This document shows positions 12,392 through 23,431 of a stretch of DNA of 64,000 bases, piece after piece; within the stretch, counting starts at the first letter, position 1, and each line of letters opens with the position of its first letter. A program made the translations under genes and the position numbers. Origin of the DNA: Fomitopsis serialis (taxonomy: Eukaryota > Basidiomycota > Agaricomycetes > Polyporales > Fomitopsidaceae). The notes below the pieces were generated by a model. The model ran no database searches. It was not told the origin of the DNA and worked only from the letters and a program-made list of their open reading frames with translations. The stretch lies in NCBI RefSeq assembly GCF_022376445.1, contig NW_025955019.1:62001-126000 (forward strand), read 5' to 3'.

Positions 12392-12850
12392 TGTGTCTTG
12401 ACTGAGATGAATTCGTGCGCAAAGCAAGATAGCATTGACATAGTGAGAACGAGCTTGACAAAAAGAGGACGAGAGCAAACAGCGTACAACGACGACGACT
12501 TCATTCTATCCTACATCCGGGCAGGCACCGCCTCAGATATCGCACATACGAGAGACACAGCGAAAACGAAAATTACTCCGCCACAGCGTCGGACGCGAGC
12601 TTGTCGAGCGCGCGTCTCAAGATCCAGTACTCGAACGCGTCGACCTCGGCGGCGACGTAGTCCAGGAGCCACGCCGTGCGGTCGGGGAGGCACGCGAGGC
12701 AGCGCAGCCGCGCGACGCTCGTGATGCCCATGCCGACGAGGTGGTCGATGACCTCCTCGGGCAGGCGGGGCGTGATCGCGTGGAGGTACGCGCGGACGTC
12801 GGCGGCCGGGCCCGCCGTCGAGGCCGCGCGGGTGGTGAGCCCGAGCTGCG

Positions 12851-12871
12851 GGATTGGGGAGTTATACGCCC
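12851..12871 (+). repeat. Left target-site duplication and terminal inverted repeat
   Basis: GGATTGGG (12851-12858) is followed by GAGTTATACGCCC (12859-12871). Compare the right end. Confidence 0.8.
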
Positions 12872-12906
12872 TCCGATGGAAAGATCGATGGCTGCCGATG
12901 TCCGGT

Positions 12907-13092
12907 GAGGGCCGCCAGCCACCTCCCGCAGTGGCTGGCGGTCGTTGCCGCCGTCCGTCGGGTGCCGGTGGCTGTCGGTGGCTGTCGGTGGCTAATGACT
13001 GACCGTGCTGGCGTGTGGTGGCTGATACCGTCTGCCGGTGGCATGGACTGGACAACTGGTGGATGCCACAGGTCGCCAGTGGTCTTATGTGG
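12907..13092. repeat. Left subterminal repeats of the KDZ element
   Basis: This is a cluster of short related words such as GGTGGCTGTC, GTGGCTGGCGG, CCGGTGGCATGG and CGCCAGTGGTC. Similar words occur in opposite sense near the right end. Subterminal motif arrays are typical transposase-binding sites in large DNA transposons; binding is inference. Confidence 0.55.
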
Positions 13093-13303
13093 TCGTCGTT
13101 GGTTCCCACTGTACATTACCGAAACACAATGTTATATTGTGTTCTCTGCTGGAAGAGACTGGACTTCGGTGGCAAATGCTGTCCGCTGGCAGGAGACGGC
13201 GGACAATGGTGGCTATGCATACCGGCCGGTCAATGCCGGTGGCGGACACAAGGGTCCGGGAGTCAGAGACGAGAATTTCTTGATCTCATCTCATCCATTT
13301 CCG

Positions 13304-15379
13304 ATGACTACTCTCAAAGGGCCTGTCGACATGAGCCGTCGAAAGGCCGAGCTCATGGACATTGCTTCGGGACTGGGACTCAGCACAGTCGGCAACAAAA
13401 AGACTCTCATCCAGCAAATTACAGAATATCTCGGTAATCACGACGACCTGTGTCTCGACCCGAAATTTCAGGGTCTCTTCGCCTACAGGCCGGACACGAA
13501 GATCGCGTCAGGCGGTCGTTCGCAAACAAAGCAGGGAAGCAAGACTAGTGCCGACAAGGTCAACGAAGATGATACAGCAGCCCAAGCTAGTCAGGAGAAA
13601 ACGGCCACTGGGTCAGTGCCATACAAATACGTCACATACGAGTCTGCTCACCGTCTCGTCAGGGCTGGGAAGACCCTGCAATCCCTGCAGATCTCCACAG
13701 ATCCGCCGCCCCGGTTCACTCGTCTCCAGTCGGGTACATCTAAAATAGGAGGGAATTCGGGAGGCGGCCCTGCAGTAATTCGGCGTATGAGTGTCATTCA
13801 CTTCTCAAGGTCGTTGTGCTCACATATGTACTACTAGTAGCAAACGAGGCCGCCATATCCACGCGGGACGACTCGTCCCTGTCGCCCATGTCAAGCCCTG
13901 CTGTACTGCCACAAGACATAGGGAGCGAGCCTGAGGGCGGTGACATCAGCGCTGTTGAAGTAGAAGAGCTCGCGCCCACGGACATACAGCCCGCCGACCT
14001 GCCGCATACACCTCCTAAGTGGCCGGTTGGCTTACCGTCGACAGTGGACAATATAGGTCCTAAACAGGATAGTGAGTACAGGTCCAATGCGTGAATGAAT
14101 CCTTACAATTTCTGATTCACTGATTGATGTGTGTCAGTTGTTGTTGCATTTCACCGGACTTCTGGAGATGCTGTACAGTCGACTCTCGAAGTGTGTGTGA
14201 AAGAGGGCCGAGGAATATCACTTGTGCGATCACAGGCCGCTGACGGCACGACGTTGTACACTGCCCGATTATCGGAGCTCCTTCCCGCAGCTATCAATCA
14301 GGCGAGTCCTGTCAAAGGTAAGTAGCCATCTACTCAGTCAAGACAGCAACTTACTGATAGCTCGTAGCTGCTGGTGGGCGCCTGTATCGGGCAGGTTTCA
14401 GCACCGAGAGCAGCAAGGTCTCGCTTGGATCTGTCAAGAGTGTCGTAGAGGGCAACGGCCATCAGTTCGAATACAACCGAGTCGATCTATACAAATTGCA
14501 ACGCACCACAGACGGCGACTCACTCCTCTGCAATGTATACCTGGATGGTACTACTGTCGTAGGGCAAGATAGCAAGGTATGAATTCTCACGCCGCCATCC
14601 AACCATTTGCACGACTGGACACAGCATCTACTAGGATCATGCTTCGAGCGCCATGCAAGCGGACAAGATAGCTGCACTTGACATCCCGGCATCGCTACAG
14701 AAGGATGCTCATCCTGCTCCAGACATGGTCAGCCGCACACAAAACACAAGTGGTACAGACAAGGACTTCTTGGGCTACCTTCGTGAGCTTTTGGATGCTC
14801 CATCCAAGCCATGGCCTCGCGCAAACTCGATTGGCGTGATATTGAAGCGCCGGCTTGCTGTGATTCATGCGATGGAAACTCTGGACAGTCGTGGATGGTC
14901 GCAATCGACAGGAGGCTATGTAGTTGCAGATGGTAAGTACTATCAGGCATCTACGAGTTCATGATCAGAATACTCACAGTATCGTAGACGAAGATACTCC
15001 CTTTGCTGGGCGCAAGTTCACCAAACAGACAGTGTACGAGGCATTGCACATAAAGCATTCAAACGCCTCCGACGACGCACGGCTCTTCGCAGCCCAGGAT
15101 TTGAAGAAGTTGTCTCGTGTCCGAGCATGGATGGCAGATCCTGAAGGAAAGTACAGCAACGACTTTAGTGACATGACTGTTGCCGAGTTTAAGAGGTATA
15201 AGGAGAAGGCACTCACCCAGAAGATGTCGGTCGAGAAGGAAGAGTATCGAAAGGACCAGAAGGGAAAGAAGCGAGCAGATCGCTCTGATTCGGAGGGAGA
15301 GAGTAGTGGATACTTACGTCACGAGCCAAAGCGCACTAGAAAGTCTATAGGGATGGACTCCAGCGACCTAGATGTCTAG
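13304..15379 (+). CDS. SAP-domain protein carried by the KDZ element, 597 aa
   Basis: Six exons: 13304-13784, 13838-14071, 14138-14317, 14368-14576, 14635-14932 and 14988-15379. The introns are 50-66 nt, all GT..AG, phases agree, and the total is 598 codons. Residues about 10-43 (MSRRKAELMDIASGLGL, then NKKTLIQQITEYL) match the SAP motif, a helix-extended-helix DNA-binding module. The middle has no recognised domain (FEYNRVDLYKLQRTTDGDSL, LGYLRELLDAPSKPWPR). The C-terminus is basic and rich in K and R (DQKGKKRADRSDSEGE, EPKRTRKSIG), suggesting nuclear localisation. It lies 60 bp upstream of the transposase on the same strand inside the element. A role in end recognition or target choice is an inference from position and the SAP motif. 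A second ATG at 13331 is possible. Confidence 0.8.
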
Positions 15380-15439
15380 TAGCTTAGATACTCTTGCATT
15401 GCTACGCACGTCTGCGCCCGATGTTGCCAAATAAAGTTA

Positions 15440-17824
15440 ATGGTCTGGCTGACACGTGATCAGAAAAACGTACTGAGAGCTCGACGTGCAGACAGCTTAC
15501 AAGGCTCGTCTGCCATGGCTCCAACTGTCCGTGACCTCATATTCGTCCTTGAGATGTTCTTTCCACGCTGGATGGCCATGGGGCAGGCTCTATGTGTTCT
15601 TGATACTGTCCAGCTGCTCTTCCCCATCCTGCAACTCCACCGCCGTCAGCGCCAGGATCGACGGCAACCACGACTTACTGGATGGCTGAAAAGCATATTG
15701 GCCTCGATCAAAACTGCATATCAAGGCCCTCAGGTGCATATCGGCCATGGTGGACGGGAGGCGGAAGCCGAGGTGGAGGAGTATGCCGAGGCTATGCATG
15801 GCGATCTGGAAGTCCTGTTTGAGCTCATGGGCTGGGATGATGAACATCCCATGAATGCTGGTTTATATACTAACTCATACCTGGTGTTGTGCACAGAACG
15901 GCGGAGCTGCGCAGTATGTGCAATCACAGGTCACGAAGCTTCACTCCGGCGCCGCATAGAAGGGCGCAGAGTCAAGGTTTTGACGGCAGGTCTTCGATGG
16001 GTTCAGGCTGAGCTGTTCGTAGGGCACTGCATCAACTGCAGGGCAGACCACTATCCCGACAGAGTCACCTACCCAAACGGCCATGGGGAACGTATCGAGC
16101 GTCTCGAGTATGACACCAAGTATCTTCGCATCTCGAAGCACGGAATCTGGACGGAGCGAGATGTTGCGGTCATGCAGGAACACATGCTGTTACGGTTTCG
16201 TGCAGGGTGGTCGAATGTCGCAGACTATATCAACGATCTCCTACCACAAGGCACTCTACAGGTCACGTACCGACAATCACGCCGTCTGTTCCTCGAACAC
16301 TTCTCACGACGGTTACTCGTGGCACATCAAAAGGCTCATGACTTCACATGCCCAGCGCACCCGAGTTCACAGATGTTTGCGGAGCATGTCAGACGGAAGA
16401 TCGGTGAAGACGGAGGAGTCAACATCCAGGCACTACATCATGGTTGCACAGGCTGTACTCACCGCAAACGCTACCGTGCCGATCTTGTGCAGGAGGGTGC
16501 CATGTTTCACGAGATTGATGCTGTTGCTGGCATTCAGCGTGTACGTCGAATGGTCTCTATTATCAACCTAAAAAGAGGCTTACTTGCAATGGTGTACCAA
16601 GGCAGATCTGGAACTCGCCGCAGTGGACAATGCCAATGCCGAGATTAGGCCAATCCCCGTAGGCATTCCCATTCGTCCACCCGCCCAAGACGCACCCGCT
16701 CCGGGTGAGCCACGTGGATATGTTCGAATGGCCGTTATGGACGGGAAGAACGTTGGACATCGTGTAAGCGTATTCGTAGATGCACATCAGTTATCGATCA
16801 CTTACACTCCCCGCCGAAGATATGTGCCCTTGAAGACTGTCGCAAACCCCTGATTAACTTCAGGGATGGTCGCTTCTGTCAGGACCACACACCTATGCAA
16901 GATATATGCGGCATCATACCGTGCGGGCGCCCTGTCCGTAATCATAGCGCCATGACGTGCGATGATCCCGTCCATCGCAACTGGCATCAACAATGGCTGA
17001 ATCGCTTCAGCCGTCTTTCGTTTCCTGGAGTGCAGCGAGTCATCCGTCAGCAACGGTTGGACCCAAACGCAGGCCACGCACCCCGGGCAGGACCCACTCT
17101 ACGAGTGAACTTGCCAGCGCTGAATGAAATCCCCGGAGATCGCGTCGTCCATACATTCCGCGCGCGTTCTGTCTACTGTCTGGAGACACTCCAGTGGGCT
17201 TGCGGCATGCCAATCGCATGGGGGAAGTGCTACAAATCCGAGAGTCAACCCCAGGTTTACGCATTCATTGATCGTGTATGGCAAACTCACCGTGACCTCC
17301 GCCCCGGATTCATCGCCTATGACGATGCCTGTGATCTCCTCCGACACATCGTCACACAGAACCCCGGGGATTCCTGGCTTACGACTACGAAGTTCATCGT
17401 AGATGCCTGGCATTATATTGGGCACAAGGCGACGGATGCGCTGTGCCGGATGTGGTGTAATCCTGCACCGAAGGATGGCTCTCAGCCTGATCTCGTTCTC
17501 ATACAGGAGGATGAGGATGGAGCAAGACATCAAATACGCGCCTTCAACACGGAGACCGCGGAGCAATTGAACTCCTGGCTGGATGGTTTCGAGGCCCAAC
17601 TGCGCAATATGACCAACATCAACTACGATATCTTCGTCCATACACTCTTCATGCTGTATGCCGAGCGTGTCCAAAGACGCATAGACTCGAGTGGTGACGC
17701 GTTGGATGACGGTTTCTGGGAGGAGGTGGATGCGAGGGCAGAGCAAGGCGAGGCGGCCATAGACGACCAAATGCGCGTAGATCAAGACGAGGCAGCCATA
17801 GACGACCGAATGCGTGTAGATTAA
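15440..17824 (+). CDS. KDZ transposase with CxC5/CxC6 zinc clusters, 755 aa
   Basis: Three exons: 15440-16540, 16602-16763 and 16820-17824. Introns are 61 and 56 nt, and the total is 756 codons. A first cysteine cluster (CTERRSCAVCAITG, then GHCINCRADHYPDR) matches the CxC5 region. Around residues 408-465, VMDGKNVGHRICALEDC, FCQDHT and CGIIPCGRPV match the CxC6 cluster associated with KDZ transposases. The C-terminal half has FIAYDDACDLLRHI, DAWHYIGHKATDALC and NTETAEQLNSWLDGFE, the conserved acidic blocks of this group. No stop or frame break was found, so the enzyme may be functional. It should act in the nucleus on the element's ends. Which acidic residues are catalytic cannot be told by eye. 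Confidence 0.88.
17750..17824 (+). repeat. 39-bp tandem duplication at the transposase C-terminus
   Basis: The segment encoding EAAIDDQMRVDQD is followed by a near copy encoding EAAIDDRMRVD and the stop. The duplicated tail is in frame and acidic. Confidence 0.8.
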
Positions 17825-17973
17825 TCCAGCAGTTGTTGTCGTCAACACTTTGCACACGGAGCCGTCATGACGATTTGCTTCCGTGTGGGGAGCTGGGGTC
17901 AACCGTCGGGGGCGGGACAGTGCGACACGGAGGCAAATTTTCGCATGCCGTGTTTGTACATATATATGCTCAT

Positions 17974-18180
17974 ACCAGTGGCAAACAGCAGGCACCACAA
18001 ACCACTGGTAGCAGGCACCGGGAACCGGCGGCATCCAGCGACTGGTGTATTGGCATCCACTGTACGTCTGCGTCGAACGCCGACCACCGCTGGCGAACGG
18101 CGCTGGACGATGCATGCCAGCGGATCCTGGCAACGGCCACTGGAACGCAGCGGCTGCGACGGTGAGCGCCACTGGCTACC
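17974..18180. repeat. Right subterminal repeats of the KDZ element
   Basis: CCAGTGGC-like words recur here (ACCAGTGGCA, ACCACTGGTAGC, CGACTGGTG, GCCACTGGAACG, GCCACTGGCTACC), mirroring the left arm. Confidence 0.55.
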
Positions 18181-18248
18181 TCCGAATCGGGGCGAATCTC
18201 GGTGGCTGCCATCTTATCTCGGCGGATGCCGGCCATCTTATCAACTCC

Positions 18249-18269
18249 GGGCATATTACTGGGATTGGG
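18249..18269 (-). repeat. Right terminal inverted repeat and target-site duplication
   Basis: GGGCATATTACTG (18249-18261), the inverted partner of the left terminus, is followed by the second GGATTGGG (18262-18269). Confidence 0.8.
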
Positions 18270-18311
18270 AGGAAGCTCCGTACGCGTGGCCGGATGCTCG
18301 CGGGGCTCGCG

Positions 18312-18374
18312 GCGCGCACTGTGGGCCTGGCGGCACGCACTGTGGGCCTGGCGGCACGCACTGTGGGCCTGGCG
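18312..18374 (-). repeat. Three 21-bp repeats in exon 5 of P2
   Basis: The unit encodes ARPTVRA on the minus strand, three times in tandem, directly after the acceptor of exon 5. Confidence 0.75.
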
Positions 18375-18924
18375 GCTTCGGCATGGAGAGTTGAGCGGGC
18401 GTTGCGTGGGAGCTGGAATGGGTACGTACCCGGGACGCGAGGTGACCTTCCTCGGGATGATGATGCTAGGGCCGGGCGGGAGAGAGTCTTTGAGGTCTTT
18501 CTCCGAGAGGCCTTGGACGCCCGCTGGTGCAGCCACATGAACGTATACTGTCTGATCGGCCAGTCGTCCTCGTACTGGTCCTTGTGTGCCCACAGCCTCG
18601 CGGCCTGCTCAGCCAGGTCAGAATCTCGTCGCTATCAAGCCCGGGGATGTTATGCACTACCTCTGCAAGATGCACCTCCATTCTATCCTGGTCCTGCTGC
18701 GTGTAGTATCTACGATGATCGAGGTATCGATCAATGCCATCTTCAACTAAGTTCTGCAAATGTAGACACAAGTTCAGAGGGGTGTGCGGATGGTAGTCAG
18801 TGCTTACCCGGAACACTGTATACTCATTCATAGTCATATTGATTGACCCCCATAGCGAGTCGAGCCCCTTGGAAATGGTCCTCGGCATTGGGTGGGGCCT
18901 CGGAATCATGGCGGATCTGGCCAT

Positions 18925-19588
18925 ACCAACTTGATCACTGAACAGAGAATCTCATGCCTGTGGCATAGCACTCACCTCGAATTTGTTGATTAAACAGACG
19001 CTGGTCTACTGAACGGGGCGATCGAAAGCGATCGAGGAGGTAGTACACAGGACGATCGCGCCTGATATGGCGACCAGATACCTACGCCGGGCTTCCGAGG
19101 TTCTTCGTGCCGTACGGGGCTCCCTGGGAAAAGAACCGTTAGTAGGACGTGTTCTTCCCGCACAGAATAATCCCAACAGTCTCAATTCAGATGATCACTA
19201 CCAATCGTTTACGGCATCTCTCGCGGACTTGCCGTTCGAGAGTGCAAAAGCAGATGGACCCGTCGCTACACTGGCAGAATGAAGTCCGCGCTCGGTTCAT
19301 AATTTACATACCCTACAAGCACTGGCAACTTGGCGCGCGCGTACAACAACATCGGGGTGAAGTACCTGCAATATCTCCGCATAACGCATATCCGTACGCA
19401 GAGTGATGGGTGTGTGTGTGGACGAGATGCACGGGAAGCTAGTTGAGTATATTGCGTGACCAAGGGGGCGAGCGCGACTCTCGGCGCCGACACGCTCACA
19501 GCCTATGCAGATTTTCAGGTTATACAGGTTATACAAGATGTAGGGCCTCGGTCCATGAGACACCACCGGCGCGGGGACGGCCGTCCGC
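18925..19588. other. Upstream region of P2 and 3' flank of the methyltransferase gene
   Basis: A minus-strand stretch just upstream of 18960 reads RPVYYLLDRFRSPRSVDQ and ends at a good donor (GAG/GTGAGT), so P2 may have an extra 5' exon. Its phase does not fit ATG 18924 and I could not resolve it. Confidence 0.35.
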
Positions 19589-22063
19589 TCACCGTCTCCG
19601 CACGTCGAGCGCGCCCGCCGCGACCGCCGCATGGCGTATTGTGCGCACATCCGGCTCGCCAGGCTCGAGGTCCGCGTCGAGCGCGGGATCCGCTGCGGCG
19701 GCGGGTGCGGACGACGTGTCTGAGATGAAGACGTTGTCGCCGCGGATATTCAAGAACGAGTATTGTGCGAGCTCGACGCCGCTCTGGCGGTTATAGTTCG
19801 CATAGACGAGGTTCACCTGACGAACGTGCGTGGAACCGCGGTCAGCCGATAAGCACTGCAGGCACGCTCCGAAGCGACGCACCTCCGACATGAACGGCCT
19901 GAGCCCGACGCCCTCCAGCATCTCCCAGAAAGCCAGGAACTCCTCGAACTTTTGGTGCCACACGTGGAACTCGATCAGCAGCTGCCCGAACGGCAGCGCG
20001 CCCCGCTCCGGTGCGCTCTCCGGCTCGCCCGCCGCGGCGCCCACGCCGGGCACGACCGACCCGAGGCCGGCGAAGTCGACGACCATCGCGCGGAGGACCT
20101 CGAACTCCCAGCCCTCGATGTCGATGTGGAGCACGTCGATGTGGTCGTGCCCGTTCGCGGCCATGAGGCTCCGGAGCGTCCACATCTTCGGCTCGTCCGC
20201 GGGCCCGTGCGAGTCCACCGAGCCGAGCCCGAGTCGCGCGAAGTGCGTCCGACCCTTCAGCGCGCGCGGCACGCCGTGCCCGAAGCCCCGCGCTGTGAAG
20301 TCGTAGCCGTACACCTTGCAGTGCGACGTCCGCTGCAGGAGCTCGCCTTCGAATGTCGAGTCCCAGTCGAGGCCTGCGGACGGACATGAGCGTTACCGGT
20401 GGACGAGTAGATGTCAGCACGTACCGAATGAATAGATTACACAGTCTTGCTTCTCTGCGATGCGCGAGAGCCCACATACCCACTTTCCTCCATCACCAAG
20501 CGCGCCTATCCGCTCAGACTCGTGCGGGCAGTTGAAGACAGGCGGAAAAAAGTCCCCTATGAGATGCACGCATCAGCAAAGGCCTTTCATGACGGGTTGT
20601 GGTTCGCAATGTCATTCCTGAAGCGCGGCGAGAAAAGGTAGATTGAGATAGCAGTCTGCAAAGTCCTCGGGCCATTGATCGCGCGTATGAAGAGTCGCCA
20701 CTCCGTGAAAATCTCGCGAAGTGTATGGTGCTCGACGGCCCCGAGAGCGTGAGACTACGCAGGGAAGTAAGGTTCGAGCCGGCTTCGTCGGACCCCCGTC
20801 CGCGCAGACTGCTTCACCGGCAGGGCCTACACCGAAAGTTCGCCTGCAGACCGCTGTACTGTCTCTGGTCTAGCCCTAGCAGAACGACGCCCCAAAATGC
20901 GCAGCAATTGGCCCGCAGGGACATGGTGTGGACATACGACGGCCGTTGCGGGGTCACAGGGGCAGTCGTAATTGCACCCGCTCTGATGTGGTTGGACCTA
21001 TGAGGCTCGCCTCGAAGATAAGACCAGTAGGCGTCGTCCTGGACTGGGTGTGTTTCCAACGCTCCTCCGAGGGAAGGTCGGAGGGTCATGAGTGTGCGGG
21101 TCCAGCGTCAGCGCGGGTAAAAGCTTGTAAAACAGTGTTCCGAAACAACACAGGACGCGCTCCACCTGGAAGATTGCGTTCTCACGCGAGGAAAGAGGAC
21201 GCTGCGGAAAGCGTAGCGAGGGCGCGACCTCGCAGAGATCGTCACAACAAGTCGATGAGCCACTACGGGTTTGGGACGGTGGGTGCGACAAGTTGCACAG
21301 AGAATTACGAGACGCGTCCTGCATCCAGAACCCATGTCATGCGAAGAGCCTCAAGGCGCAGATTCTCTGAAGGGCGCCGCTGCACGACCCTATTCACAGA
21401 GCAACCAGAGAGAGCAAGATACACTCCGCTCACTGTCAGACTGCTCTAAGCGAAAGCCCGATCGTCATGCTGGAGGCCATGCTTGGCGGCACCGAGCGCG
21501 TGAGACAGCCGAAGCACGAAAAGGCTGGAGCTGTCTGGCCGGAGTGCCGTCCGCCCAAGGTATCGCGCCAGGGACTTGCATGCGTACCGTGGAAGATGCT
21601 AGCGAAGCCAGCCAGCGCGTGCAACGCGCCGCGAAGGCGAAAGGGAAGGGAAGGGGCAGACATTCTTCCTGACGGAAACGCGAGAAGAGAGCGGTACCAG
21701 TACTCACAGACAGTGTAAGCTGGCCATGGCGATCTATCTGGCGGAAACCTGCCCATGTCGTGCGTAGTAAGCATAGGCAGAACACAGAGGCGTTCGCGCG
21801 ACGTACATGACGACCTGGCTCGGGTTGGGGCCAAATTTCTTTATCATGGACTGCCTACGGTCGAGGGTGCGTCCGTACATCTCCTCGGCGCGTTCCATGC
21901 GTGCGGGTAGGGTATGGTCGAGCGTAGCTGTGCGCGCATACCGGTAGCGGTTCGGCGAGAATGTGTCGCTTGGTGAGAGGAGGAGGAAGGAGCCAAAGAG
22001 GAGGACGACCAAGAAGACGGCGTAGCGGGGGTGCCGCTGGCAGACGGTCAATGGGAAGGGCAT
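19589..22063 (-). CDS. Membrane-anchored methyltransferase-domain protein (METTL24-like), 404 aa
   Basis: Four exons: 21807-22063, 21708-21748, 20425-20556 and 19589-20373, totalling 405 codons in consistent phase. Residues about 12-33 form one hydrophobic segment (RYAVFLVVLLFGSFLLL) after a short basic end, so a type II signal anchor is likely. The rest matches the Methyltransf_22 family: PAYTVWDFFPPVFNCPHE, then GALGDGGKWVCGLSRI, DCVIYSFG and the acidic IDVLHIDIEGWEFEVL. The family is a putative SAM-dependent methyltransferase; the substrate is unknown. The C-terminal tail is rich in A and D (SSAPAAAADPALDADL). Introns 1 and 3 are about 50-60 nt, whereas intron 2 is about 1150 nt. Confidence 0.8.
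20557..21707 (-). other. Abnormally long intron (1151 nt) of the methyltransferase gene
   Basis: The donor (GTC T/GTGAGT) and acceptor (CTCATAG/GGGAC) join codons giving YTVWDFF, which fits the family. The interior has no recognisable gene or clear inverted ends. All other resolved introns in the window are under about 100 nt. Confidence 0.65.
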
Positions 22064-23431
22064 CCTGGAAGCCCAGTGAGCGATAGAAATACAGAACGAG
22101 CGGGGGCGCTGCGGGGGCGGGCGTAGGGGGCAGCGATGGCGACGGCGGCGAGGACAGCGACGACGACGAGAGCAGCGACGACGACGGAGAGCAGTGGAAG
22201 AGCAGAGAGTCTTTGCGGGGAAGTCACGGTGGCTGCCAGGCACACCCGCAGTCGCGCCCCTAGGCGCCCGTCGCTTCTGGCCTGGTCCTTCGCCCACCCT
22301 GCTCGTCGTGTCGCACGTCGACCACACCGTCGGGCGCAGCGAGCACGGGCACCGCGGTCGTCCGCAAAGCGTTCAGAAGCGCGCTGCCCCGCATTCTCGA
22401 TCGCACAGCCGATTGGCCAGCTCTCGCCGCACTCAGCGACCCTCGAGGCCGGCCGCACGGCCAGATGTCAGAACCAGAGATCTATGTAGACTGCGGAAAA
22501 ATCCTCGTCATGTCTATAATTACAAGACCAGACGTGTCCTCGCATCCGCCAGTGCTCTCTCGGGATGTGAGCGTCCGACCGTGCATACATTGTCCAAAAC
22601 TAACCAGAGTCTGTAGTCGTCGAAGATCACGCAATGATGTGCCACGGTGCAGTCACAAACGATCCTGCATCGGAGAACCCACGGCAATTGTATGCAGCGC
22701 AAGACTTGACATTTAACAACTCGACGTTCCAGCTGGCGCGTGGCAATCAATATCAATACTTATCCAACGCACAGGATGTGACATCCGCCAATACGGCTGC
22801 GAACACCGTTGAGCGGAGCGCTCTCGCTTCGGCCTGTGCCCGCACAACTCTCCCGAGTCGGATGAGGCCTCCGTACGGCATTCCGCCGTAATCCTGACCT
22901 AAGCAAAGCCTTCATGTTCCGGTAGTCACACAAGTAGTCTCATTGTACTGACCGCCGTTTCTCCGATGGGCAAAAGAGCGGCGTCGGCGTCGAAGGTGCG
23001 CAAACACGCGTCTGTAAACGTAACACTGGCACTGATATCTTGGAGGTCGCCGACGGAACGCACCGCTTATAGGGTCTAACTTGAACAGGGCCTGTTCACC
23101 GACGTACAAATATGGTACTGTATGGAGGAACAATGATTAACACAGCATGCGTTCCGCGAAGATCGCACTTCGCGAACGCGGAGCGCGACTTCACACCTCC
23201 GTCTCATATCGATACACAGCCTATGCGGACAAGTGATACCGTCTCGTGCCCGTGCTAATTAACGGACGTGCGCGGGATCGATCAGCGGAGCGCCTCAGCA
23301 ACTTTTATACCGCGATGCCATGCAGGTGTGTTCTCATACTGTCTTTCTTCGACGGTACCGCCTTGACGCTCGTCTCCATAGAGCGGCGCGCCGGGATCTC
23401 CTTCAGTCAGTTTGACTCGTTCAAGACCGCA
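22064..23431. other. Methyltransferase upstream region, first copy of the duplicated segment
   Basis: From about 22140 this sequence recurs at about 25195. Examples are the stretch around GTGGCTGCCAGGCACAC at 22229 and 25280, and CCTCGAGGCCGGCCGCACGG at 22440 and 25521. No separate gene was found. Confidence 0.5.

Larger units (their letters stand above)
12859..18261 (+). mobile_element. Complete KDZ-type DNA transposon, 5403 bp
   Basis: The ends are defined by an 8-bp direct repeat GGATTGGG at 12851-12858 and 18262-18269. Inside these are short inverted termini: left GAGTTATACGCCC and right (read inward) CAGTAATATGCCC, matching at 10 of 13 positions. A looser similarity (AAGAT..GATGGC..GC) follows. 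The element carries two plus-strand genes, a SAP-domain gene and a transposase, with about 440 bp of non-coding repeat-rich arm at each end. Both genes splice into uninterrupted frames. KDZ (Kyakuja-Dileera-Zisupton) elements are known DNA transposons expanded in mushroom-forming fungi, and an 8-bp duplication agrees with what is described for Zisupton. The exact target duplication and intact genes suggest a recent insertion. Confidence 0.85.
12573..18924 (-). pseudogene. Family P member P2, interrupted by a KDZ transposon
   Basis: The 5' part on the right has exons 18808-18924, 18661-18753, 18430-18604 and 18262-18375. The 3' part on the left is 12573-12850, with the element 12859-18261 and one copy of the 8-bp target duplication between them. 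Without the element and one duplication copy, the exons total 777 nt, or 259 codons without a stop. Family hallmarks are kept: AMIPRPHPMPRT, a 93-nt exon ending MEVHLAE, and DQYEDDWPIRQYTFMWLH. The left part gives the C-terminal unit, AYLHAITPRLPEEVIDHL to FEYWILRRALDKL. Upstream of ATG 18924 a further coding exon is possible but unresolved. As it stands the gene is split by 5.4 kb and presumably inactive. Confidence 0.75.

Noticed and set aside
19621..20490. Alternative minus-strand frame rich in R, A and G over the methyltransferase gene
   Set aside because: The overlapping frame has the DIEGWE motif and correct splice phases; the other is a GC shadow.
20765..20785. GGTTCGAGCC resembling a tRNA B box
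   Set aside because: No A box, cloverleaf or T run at a proper distance; a similar word at 52104 is within the F-box gene.
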